64,000 bases of DNA. It comes from Dirofilaria immitis. Taxonomy: Eukaryota; Nematoda; Chromadorea; Rhabditida; Onchocercidae. The stretch lies in the NCBI GenBank assembly GCA_024305405.1, contig JAKNDB010000107.1, positions 2,418,001 to 2,482,000 of the forward strand, given 5' to 3'. The notes below the pieces were generated by a model, which was not told where the DNA came from, ran no database searches, and saw only the letters and a program-made list of their open reading frames with translations. Shown here piece after piece: positions 54,372 through 62,810 of the stretch. Numbering within the stretch: position 1 is the first letter of the stretch; each line of letters begins with the position of its first letter. A program made the translations under genes and the position numbers.

Positions 54372-57300
54372 TATTATTATTATTATTATTATTACTATTA
54401 TTATTATTATTGTTATGTCATTTTATTATATTTTGTTTATAAGAAAAAAATCAATTATCAACTGATGCAACGTTAAATTTTTTTCTCTTTTTTTCTCTGC
54501 AAATAATTCCAAAGGTCATATGAATAATTTGATCCTTCTAAGCTATATTACGTCTAATTCTTAGAAAGTTCATGCAAAGTGCAGCATAGATTTATGAATT
54601 CCGTTAAATGCCAAATATATCAAAATTGACGTAGAAAATTTTGTGATGCTTCTTCTAACGTAGAACTGTCCTTATATTGTACTTCATTTTTATCATCTAC
54701 AGACTTGTACTCTCGTAAAAGGGTGTAATAAGTGCATCAAGAGAAAACCCATTATTGACATCCAGGAGCCATTCAGGAGTTAAATAAATTCAGTACGATT
54801 CTAAAGTACAATTTTTTTTTTACCTCTCCTTTAAAAATAGTGAATTTTAGGACAGAATTTACAAATTTGTAATTTACTGAAAAAATTTATAGAATTGCAT
54901 TCATTTAATATTATTGCATTTATTCGATGGAAAACATAGGATGGAAAAAAAAAGATAATGATGATATCAATTACGAGTGTAATATGAATATCATGTGAAT
55001 ATTGTTGGGATAATTCGAGAATCAAGAAATTTCCAGTATTTTCTAATATTGAAATATATTTGAATGATTAAAAATTAGCAACAATTCAATTTTTTTATAA
55101 ATAACTTATTCATTTATATATTAAAATTCAAAACATTTTTCACATCCATTACATTGTTACTAATTTAATTAAATATAAATTAAATAAATGATTGTAATTT
55201 CGGCGTAATTTATCCAATTGTTTATAAATAATCATAGAACATATAGATGAAATGAATACATTTCAAGCATTTTTCTTTTTTTTTTTTTTAGCAACAGATG
55301 AGTACACCAGACGATCCGGTTATTCATAGTCCGGCATCGATACGTAATGGTCCAGTAGTAACAACACCAACAACAGCAACAACAATCATATCTAATTCCG
55401 GTGCAGAAATTTTATCGAGTGAAGGTGTAGTAACTACAGGTACAAGTACGGGTATTGGTGATACACTGGTTGATGGTGCAGCAGCAGCAACAATGACAGC
55501 GGCAGCTAATACGGCAGTACGATGTAACGGTGGTTCCGGTATTACAGTAACGGTGGCACCAGGTTCATTGCCGGCAGTTGCTGCAGGCAATCTTTGCGAT
55601 TATTGAAGGGTATATCAAATTACCGAACTTCAGTTTTTAGTAGTATACCATATATACCTGACTACATCTTCATCTTTCTTCCTCGTTCATTCCTCATTTC
55701 ATTTTATTAGTATTTGAATAAGATATTCGAAATGATTACTGATGCTGATACTACTGCTGCTGATATGAAAAATATTAGTTAAAAAATATTGCTCTTTTCT
55801 TGTTAAATTCTTATAAATATTATTCCCATTAGAATAATTTAAATAACGCATTTTCGAAAATCGAGCGAAGAATTTAAAAATGATTTATGAAATTCTCCTT
55901 TGAAAATGATACACTCTTAGTGTATAATATAATATTATAAAAATATTATCATTACTAATTTTTAATTGTGATAAAATTGCGATAAGGAAAGTATTTTAAA
56001 AAAGTGTAAAGCAAAATTATCGAAGATAAAGAAGAAAAAAAAACTTACCAATATTTTAATTCAATTTTATATGCCATAAACTAAATAGACAAACTAGAAA
56101 TTCCTGTTTTGTAATAAGTCTTAAAGTTACCAACCGTTTTGTGTTTTTTAAAAGATTTAATTTCATGAAATGATATTTCGTTGGGAGAAATTTCTTTGAT
56201 AGCTGTAGAAAGATGCTAATATATTTGCAGGAGGATTATCCGGAGTAGGTTTAAATATGATGGATGAATTAACGATGAATACTGGTGCTGTACGTCAAAG
56301 TGCTTCATCAAGTGGATGTTGTTCACCGAACATCGAAACTGGCACTGATGTTTGTTTCAAACATTTATTTTTAAATTATTATACATGGAAGATGTGAAAT
56401 TTTTTGTAATACTATTAATAAGATTGGTTATTTTAAATGGAAATTCAAAATTACAGCAATTTGTTATTATCAATTTGGTGATAATTTTGATCAACTTAGT
56501 TAATGATTTATTATATTGATTCCTTTTATATCTGATATTGTTTTTTTCCTTTTTTCAAGCAAAAAGTCCAAGAATTTAATTAAATTCATGTGACAATATG
56601 TAGCGTTTAAAACTATTACTAGTTTTACACTGATATGTTTGCAGGAAGCTCGACGTCGTCAAAAACGTGTCGCGTATGTGGTGATCATGCAACGGGTTAT
56701 AATTTCAATGTTATCACATGCGAATCATGTAAAGCTTTCTTTAGAAGGAATGCCCTAAGACCTAAGGTTCTTTTATCTTTTATTTTTTATAGTTTGTTCT
56801 TTTATTTTCAAGAATACACTTGAGTTATCAGATTACTGGTTTTATCATAAATATCAGAGATTTCATTGAAATTTGTCTACCATTGTTCTAACTGCCATTA
56901 TCATGGAAAGTGAATTTCATTGATCTTTGAAATTAAATATCTATCTATTGAATTATTTCAGGAATTTAAATGTCCTTATTCGGATGACTGTGATATTAAT
57001 TCGGTAAGCCGTCGATTCTGCCAAAAATGCAGACTACGGAAATGTTTTGCTGTAAGACTTACTACATATCTATTTGTAATGTAATCATGATAGGTAGATA
57101 TCACAACAATTATTATTAGCCTGAAGATATTATAAAAGGTACAAAATTATCAAGATAGAAAAGATAATATATTACAATAAATTTCTATTAAGAATTTATA
57201 GTTTGGACTATTATGAAAATTAATCATAAGGCTTATTTTTGATCAACTAATTTCATTCTCGACATGACATTTTTAGGTGGGCATGAAAAAGGAATGGATT

Positions 57301-60300
57301 TTAAATGAGGAACAATTAAGAAGGCGAAAGAATTCACGTTTAAATCATATGCAACAACAACAGAATCGAAATACGAATACAAGTAATAGCAATATTAATG
57401 TAACAACAACTATTTCGAATACAAACAGAAAATTATCAACGCCAATGAATATTACTACCTCGAATCAACCATGCAATACTACTTCATCTTCGAGTACACC
57501 ACGTATGTTTTTTCCCATTTACACTAATGCTATATGTAAGCGTAATATACGTAGTTACTACTATTACATGAAATACAAGTTTGCATAAATATTAGTTACT
57601 TGTATGATTTTGATTTTTTTATTTTCATATACTGTAGATTATTAAATGATAAATTATTGAAGACTATTGAATGAATTATCATTACTTGCTTTCAGCAAAT
57701 CTGTGACAAGAAAACGTAAACGATGGAAAATTTTTCGGATTATTTTTAATATTAGGAAATTATTCTTAAATTATATATAATAACAAGGCCTTAACAATAC
57801 AATAATACATTAATACTATTAACACCGATATAATACTATCTTTTAATTAATCACTTTGCTATCATTCAGTAATTTAATAAAACATTATATTAACCATGCT
57901 TTTCAAGGTGACATTTTCGTAAGAAATTAAATGAAATCGATTATGAATTTGAAATTAATTATTATAAAATTCCATTGAAATTACAATCATTAAATGATGA
58001 TATTAGAAAAAATGAAATTTTCCGCATAATGAATAAATTTTCAGCAACTATGTTTAACGCAGCTCAGATGATCCATCGTAGGAGTCAGATTCGACGGTTG
58101 CTAGTCCATCCGTTGTTCATACGGTTTGCTTATTTGTTTGTTATCCTTATCTCTTGTCAATTTATCAGCAAATTGTCTGCATCATTTCGTAAGAACAATC
58201 CTTTTAAAATATACATATAAGTTATATTTTTATATATTTTATCTATACTTTTATTATATATTTTAAATTATTCCTTTGTTTATTTATGTTAAATATGTTT
58301 CAGATGTTAAGTCCTACTAATTCAACCGTTTCACCCTCAGTGTTATCTTCCTCATCACCTGATTCCCTACACATAGTGCTCTCATCGGACTACCTCATCT
58401 CGATACTAGCAGTGATGCTGTATGTTATTATTATTATTATTATTATTATTGTTATTCTTTTTATTGTGATATTATCATTTATTTATTTTTTTTGCAAAAC
58501 TTCTTTATTACTATACATCTTATAGTGCAACATTTAAAAATATAAAAGTTATTTTGTTATTTTTCTTCTAAAACTATTGAAATCTTTAAAAAAAAAAAAT
58601 TGAAAAGGAAGAATTTGTGGTTAATCAATAAATAAAGATTGTTTATAAATTAATTGATTATTATACTTTTCATTTTATATTCTTTTCATTCTTCTTGAAA
58701 TTTTTCTTCTTTAATATCAATATTTTCATAGTCTTTTTTAAATCCTTTATTTTTCAAAGGCACACTTATTCGCACATATTTCATTTAACTTAGATTCTAT
58801 TATATTCAACTATTATTATTCCTATTCATCTTTTATTCATATTCTTGGTTCTTTTAAATGATAAGAATTGGGAAAAAAATTAAATTAAAATAAACGCTAT
58901 ATGGAGAAACTGTATAATAATTTCAGTATGAATCAAATCTGATGCGCTTACAGCGACAACAAGCAGCTGTAGCTGCCGGTGCAGCCTATGCAAATTTACG
59001 ACGGAATGGTTGTGGTTCGGGAATGTTACCATCAAATTCAGCATTATCATCATTGACACGCTCTACCGATGCTTTTTCACCAAAAGGTATCTGTTTGTTA
59101 GTTAGTTCTTTATCAATAATCTCTTACTAATATCCGATTCAAAAGGATGACGAATAATGTATTTCTTAAAAGATATAATTGAAACCCAAATTTAAAAGTA
59201 ATAAAAGTTAATAATAATTTCATAAATTGATAATCAATGAAATTTCCTTCATTTTATATTAGAGAAATTGTATTCAAAAGTTAATATCGTTTGAATAATA
59301 TCAGGTCCAGAACCACATGTAACGATGTCGATGGAAGAATACCAAGCGCTGGTGAAAGCAGCTAAAGCAGGCGGTGCTCTGGTACCTCAAATTCCATCCT
59401 CTAGCTCCGATCCATGTTCTTCGCAATCCATTTCCAACACTTTAGATGATATTAAACGAAATATTTATCCAACAATTGAACACGAAACAGCAGCGATGAA
59501 CATCGGAAACAGCCATGGCATAATACGACCTTCACTGATCCAATGCACACGTTAGTTGCTTTTATCATTTCTTACATATTTCAGATAAACTGTTAAATAA
59601 AAGTGTTTATTTACAATGCAAGATTTAAGATTTTGTGACTTGACAAATTGAAGACAATGATTTTAGTCTTAATTGTAACTTTTTCTATTAGATAATAGCA
59701 TAGTATGCAAGAAGATTTTAATTCATTGAAAAATTTTAATCACTGATAACTTTCTATGTGATAAGAATTTACAAATTTCAGCTATCACAGATTATACAGA
59801 ACTAAGCGCAGCAGCAGCTAATTTACCACGAGCAACGTATAAATTAACGCCGGATGTGGAAAAAAAGTAAAGTACATGCACGATACGATACACGATGAAC
59901 TGAATATTGATTCATCAAAATTGTGTACTGAACGTGAAACTTTGAAAGCTCGTTTTTGCCCTACTTGATGATTTTTTAGACTCTTATAGTTTGAAAATTG
60001 TGCTTATTTTTAAGAAGAATTTAGTGACTTTTAAATACTTCTTGAAATATAAATTCATTACAATGAGCTCTTAGTAATAATATCCTACCTAGACATGTTA
60101 ATATCAACCTTTTCCAAAACTTTCCCGATGTTCGATACTTTAGCTATTCCTTTCATCCTTTAGTTCTGGTGTCCCTTAGAATACGCTATGTTTCACGTTC
60201 AATTTCGAACAAATAAATGAATTTATAAAATTTAGAAATCATTTCGAAGTCACTTTCTTCTTTTAATATCCTATGTGTATAGATATTCGCCTACGTTTGA

Positions 60301-62375
60301 TTATCTGATAACATTTTTCCAGCAAGTAATTTATCGTGAAGGCGATTCTCGACTTAATTATCAACTTAATTCAGCCGAACTTCGCGCACTAGATATCGTT
60401 AGTGTTTCTTTGATAGATTTTATCCGTGAATTTTTGCAGCTAAACATTGATTTGCTATCTTTATATTAGTAGATTATAAGAATTGTTCGTGTTGGGAAGA
60501 AGACTTCGATATTTATCGTCAATTATTTTCACAGGTTCGAGATGCATTTGCGTGCATGAATGAGCCAATCGAAGATTCACGGAAAGCGTCGTATTTGAAA
60601 AAGGCTACTCATAATCCGACTGACATTCTTAATATCATAGATATCACAATGCGAAGATTGGTTAAAATGGCAAAAAATTACCGGCATTCAATGATTTATC
60701 ACAAGATGGAAAATTTGCATTATTAAAAGGTATATTATTACTATTACTTTTTGTAAGCATTGATTGTTTGATATACAACAGTTTCGGTTACCGAAAAATA
60801 ATTTTGTTATTTGCAAATTATAAATATTGTAAATAGTTTCAATAAGAAAAGTTGATTAATTGCAGACTTTATGGACCTAGTGATTTCCAAATATAGTAAA
60901 GTGACCGGTTTCATTAATCACAAATTTAGGTCAAAGTCGCAAGCTTAATTTTACTGAGAATGATTTGTTTGAAATTTTATTCCTGTATTCTCAAGAAAAT
61001 GATAATATAATAGAAAATATAAAGTTTTTGTCCGCTATAAATCGAGATTTGTCAAAACAAAAGAGCTTATGTTTTTATTTTTTTCTATGGGCTTTAGCCT
61101 ATTGTAATTTGAATTTGAAGAAACAATATGGACTTTGAGTAGAAAGATGCAGCAACAATATCATAATTCTTCACTGGATTTTTAATTTTGAAGTTTATCA
61201 ATAATCGTATGATATTCTTCCTATTTCAGGAGGAATGGTAGAAATGTTGACGATGCGTGGTGTGACACGTTTTGATATGGATCGGAAATGTTGGCGAACA
61301 CCGGTCATTCCCGAAGAGAGCAAAATATCATTGGAAATGTTTGACCAATTAAAAGAAGGACTTCGTGATCGCCAAAAGGAAGGATTTATGAAGTATGTTA
61401 TTTCAATTATATTTATGTAATCTAGTCCAAAATATCATTGGAGAAGCAGTTTTTATTTCTAATACTAATAAAAAGTGATTATTATAATTGCTCCTGTAGC
61501 TATGTTCTTTCGGTATTGATACAATGCTGAATAATTGTTAGAAATTTTATAAATTGTCATTTAGATTTTGTGAATCATTACATCCGGATGTTAGAAATAA
61601 TGAACTTGCTATTGATTTGATTGTTCTCATCTTGTTATTCGATTCGAATCGTGATGCGCTTTTGGATCCTGCTGATCGTATTATCGTTGTCCGGCACTGT
61701 CAGGAATATCAAGCTCTTTTGCATCGGTATGTATTACATATATTATACATTTATTTTTCTTATACTGCTAGCATTCATGATCTTGTTTCACACATCAATG
61801 ATAGTTATGTATTTGGATGATATTTCGGTGGTCATTTTGATGGGTAGAAGATCATTCTGTCAGACTTCCTTATTTCAAGATGGGATTTACAAAAGATATC
61901 TATGTCTGGTATATCGAACATTTTGAATTATTCAATTATTTAATTACGATGGTCCAGTTCACTTATTCTGAAAATTTGTTGAAAGAATTTGCTATCTCTG
62001 TAATTTGCTTGAAAATTTACGATGTATGTTACTGATGGTTCTATATTGATTAATTAATGGTAGTTTCAAGTCGAAAAATTAAAATCAATCTCAAAAAGAA
62101 TTCTGGCATTGTTAATCAGGTCACTTTATAAATTTAAATTTAACATTGTGAATTTCGAAATTTAAATGATGAAATTATTGCAATCCTTGAATATATTTTT
62201 TTCTAGTTATATGGAATCAATGTATGGTCATGAGGCGAGATTACGCTACGAGCGTTTACCGGAATCATTGAGGATTTTGAGAACAATTAGCCAAAATGCA
62301 GTCACCCTATTCCTGGGACGTGTTGATCCTAATCAATCCGAAGCACTTCCGAAAGAATTCTTCAAAACTACTTAA
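29657..62375 (+). CDS. daf-12: DAF-12 nuclear hormone receptor ortholog
   Basis: Ligand-gated nuclear receptor; in C. elegans it binds dafachronic acids and controls dauer entry, developmental timing and fat. Exons: 29657-29944, 55292-55609, 56231-56349, 56645-56766, 56962-57051, 57277-57502, 58045-58123, 58304-58419, 58927-59086, 59305-59550, 59782-59866, 60323-60397, 60535-60729, 61230-61392, 61565-61726, 62207-62375; about 870 residues. Exon 1 has a basic [10 protein letters not shown] patch; exon 2 begins [14 protein letters not shown], as in C. elegans DAF-12. The DNA-binding domain has [19 protein letters not shown]-box [10 protein letters not shown] and second-finger cysteines CPYSDDC...FCQKC. 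The ligand domain has [12 protein letters not shown] and [16 protein letters not shown], and ends LPKEFFKTT, a candidate AF-2 helix. Six single-base frame breaks are described in the findings. NHR-8/NHR-48 are the nearest alternatives; the N-terminal motif favours DAF-12. Confidence 0.93.
30682..31946. repeat. 1.26-kb GATAGATAGATAGATGAATG-type array
   Basis: Tandem array of GATA tetramers punctuated by GATGAATG or GATAAATG, giving units of mostly 20 bases and a longer unit containing GATATAGATA. Larger blocks of about 300 bases recur. The 449-codon minus-strand frame (SIHLSIYL repeats) across it is an artefact of stop-free periodicity. Confidence 0.95.
32260..32402. repeat. GAT/AAT trinucleotide tract
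   Basis: GATAAT units passing into GATGGTGAT and GATGAT units, in the daf-12 intron. Confidence 0.92.
35851..36130. repeat. Minisatellite with 42-45-bp units, seven copies
   Basis: GGCCCAG or its variants GGCCTAG, AGCCGAG and AGCCAAG recur at about 35851, 35896, 35941, 35983, 36027, 36070 and 36113. Each is followed by a diverged ATTACTTGTTAATGTGGTAG and TTATAT segment. Left units share GGCCCAG and right units share AGCC(G/A)AG, showing ordered divergence along the array. Confidence 0.9.
38195..38770. repeat. Duplicated segment, two copies about 470 bp apart
   Basis: A segment with TTATTAATTATATTGATGAAG, TTTATTTATTTATTAAT and AAACCCTAGTAATTATATGG appears at about 38240-38312 and again, slightly diverged, at about 38690-38762, with extra TTATTTATTTAT runs between. 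Confidence 0.75.
39661..39912. repeat. 38-bp minisatellite, about 6.5 copies
   Basis: Units of exactly 38 bases (CCTATAT at 39693, 39731, 39769 and onward) with TCATATCATCTTATCATTTT inside. Units are nearly identical, the main variant being ATTTCATA versus ATTCCATA, so the array is recent. The 153-codon plus-strand frame over it is an artefact. Confidence 0.93.
41099..41289 (+). pseudogene. Decayed 3' end of 18S rRNA gene plus start of ITS1
   Basis: Contains the universal 18S 3'-terminal elements in order: TACGTCCCTG, TTTGTACATACCGCCCGTC, GGTGGAAACCGCTTTAATCG, TCGTAACAAGGTTTCCGTAG and GGTGAACCTGCGGAAGGAT. It lacks the rest of 18S, and I see no 5.8S or 28S downstream. Compared with the universal sequence, several invariant positions are changed (TACAC to TACAT, AAAAGTC to AAAAATC, GGATCA to GGATTT), all C-to-T or G-to-A. 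It is therefore a non-functional relic in the daf-12 intron on the same strand. How far ITS1-derived sequence continues is unclear. Confidence 0.9.
41335..41370. other. Perfect hairpin downstream of the 18S relic
   Basis: Arms of 14-15 bases (left GTTTTTTATCGATAT, right ATATCGAT plus A7 and C) around a five-base GAATT loop, starting about 46 bases after the 18S end. It may be an ITS1 stem or an independent inverted repeat. Confidence 0.75.
42180..42400. repeat. ATTC tetranucleotide / CATCGATTC minisatellite
   Basis: ATTC runs punctuated by ATCGATTC every 20-45 bases, in the daf-12 intron. Open frames (SFIHSFID) are artefacts. Confidence 0.9.
43211..43349. repeat. (ATT)n microsatellite, about 140 bp
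   Basis: Long, nearly perfect ATT run with a few ACT interruptions, in the daf-12 intron. Confidence 0.95.
49100..50275. repeat. Series of GA and CT tracts
   Basis: GAGA tracts near 49112-49160, 49330-49370, 49848-49912 and 50208-50270, and CT-rich tracts near 49400-49430, 49670-49760 and 50033-50080. No gene recognised. Confidence 0.85.
50490..50610. repeat. TATG/TGTATG microsatellite
   Basis: Interrupted GTATGTAT, GTGTGT and GCATGCATGT units in the daf-12 intron. Confidence 0.88.
51053..51094. repeat. (GCAA)n microsatellite
   Basis: About ten GCAA/CAAG tetramers with one CACG interruption. The minus-strand leucine/alanine/cysteine frame over it is an artefact. Confidence 0.92.
51518..51696 (+). 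CDS. Candidate alternative first exon with Ser-rich and poly-Gln stretch
   Basis: An ATG at 51518 opens [11 protein letters not shown], then a serine run, then a glutamine-rich run encoded by CAG repeats with CGG interruptions (about 51581-51640). It ends FMLRY-like at an AAG|GTATCT donor at 51697. A TATA-like ATATATAAAAG lies about 60 bases upstream. The patch 51160-51700 is less AT-rich than the surrounding intron. It would be a daf-12 alternative first exon, 3.6 kb upstream of exon 2, but its end phase is 2 while exon 2 starts at phase 0. Either one base is missing here, as in several other exons, or translation starts later. A chance CAG microsatellite is the alternative. Confidence 0.35.
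51951..52066. repeat. 23-bp minisatellite with GCATGC core
   Basis: TGATCCAATTGCATGCTTGC units start at 51951, 51974, 51997 and 52020, followed by a diverged fifth unit. Each carries the palindrome GCATGC. Confidence 0.92.
52400..54415. repeat. Cluster of microsatellites near the 3' end of the giant intron
   Basis: GT/TATA at 52410-52495, ATT/ATC at 52650-52870, CA/TACA at 53088-53160, (TA)n at 53220-53250, GTAT at 53290-53370, AAGTG pentamers at 54015-54075 and ATT at 54238-54412. No gene recognised between them. Confidence 0.88.
54511..54790 (+). pseudogene. Possible relic of a retroelement integrase zinc-binding domain
   Basis: In one plus frame interrupted by three stops the segment reads [17 protein letters not shown], then [10 protein letters not shown], then [16 protein letters not shown]. 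The order of an LI(I/L) core, a KVHA-type histidine and a later C-x2-C with basic residues resembles the HHCC zinc-binding region of LTR-retroelement (BEL/Pao or Gypsy) integrases. The segment is less AT-rich than its surroundings. No LTRs, reverse transcriptase or catalytic core are seen. An alternative reading is a small exon with acceptor CTACAG at about 54701 and donor GTTAAA at about 54778. Low confidence. Confidence 0.3.
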
Positions 62376-62426
62376 ATATTAATGACGTGTGATACCAGAT
62401 GTGTATTTGTATGGGTCATCTTCAAA

Positions 62427-62433
62427 TACCTCA
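62427..62433 (+). promoter_or_regulatory. let-7-family seed match (7mer-A1) in daf-12 3'UTR
   Basis: TACCTCA, the complement of let-7 nucleotides 2-7 followed by A, lies about 52 bases after the daf-12 stop codon. In C. elegans, let-7-family microRNAs repress daf-12 through its 3'UTR. A single 7-mer could occur by chance. Confidence 0.4.
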
Positions 62434-62802
62434 TCCCAGTTCAAGGTTTCTTCTTTTCAATTAACTGATTGATTGATTGATTTTTATGTTACTGTCATCG
62501 GTATCTGCGCGTTGTTGTTTTGCTTTATGTCTCGAATCCGTTTTTATAGTGGAGATCGATCTTGAAATGCTTAATTTTTATTAAATCTCTTCAAAAAAAA
62601 ATCCGATCTGATTTTTAATCATTTGTTATTATTCTAAAATTTTTGCAAAATTTAAACATAAAATTTTGTTAATTATCAACATCACTCGTTAATAATACCA
62701 AAACCTATCGTTCTTCTTTTTGCATCACATTCTCTTTTCATGATCGGTCACCCATTGTTATATACGTAAAACGTGTGAAGCTTAGATAATTAAGTATTAG
62801 GA

Positions 62803-62810
62803 TGTAAATA
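62803..62810 (+). promoter_or_regulatory. Pumilio-type element UGUAAAUA
   Basis: Exact TGTAAATA, matching the UGUANAUA consensus of PUM proteins with the eight-repeat code seen in the neighbouring pum gene. It lies about 430 bases past the daf-12 stop and before the first AATAAA, so it is probably inside the 3'UTR. One octamer in AT-rich DNA is weak evidence alone. Confidence 0.35.

Larger units (their letters stand above)
29945..55291 (+). other. daf-12: Giant first intron of daf-12 (25.3 kb)
   Basis: It is bounded by a GTTAGT donor at 29945 and a long T tract ending TTTAG at 55291; both flanking exons are phase 0. It is very AT-rich with many TGATAA elements and most of the window's simple repeats. 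Apart from the elements listed separately (30682-31946 array, 41099-41289 rDNA relic, 51518-51696 candidate exon, 54511-54790 integrase-like relic) I see no coding sequence in it. Confidence 0.75.

Noticed and set aside
1056..60729. Programmed ribosomal frameshifting or an unusual recoding system
   Set aside because: Sites share no slippery heptamer or stop-codon context, occur in three unrelated genes, and are best fixed by a missing base in a homopolymer. Assembly error is simpler.
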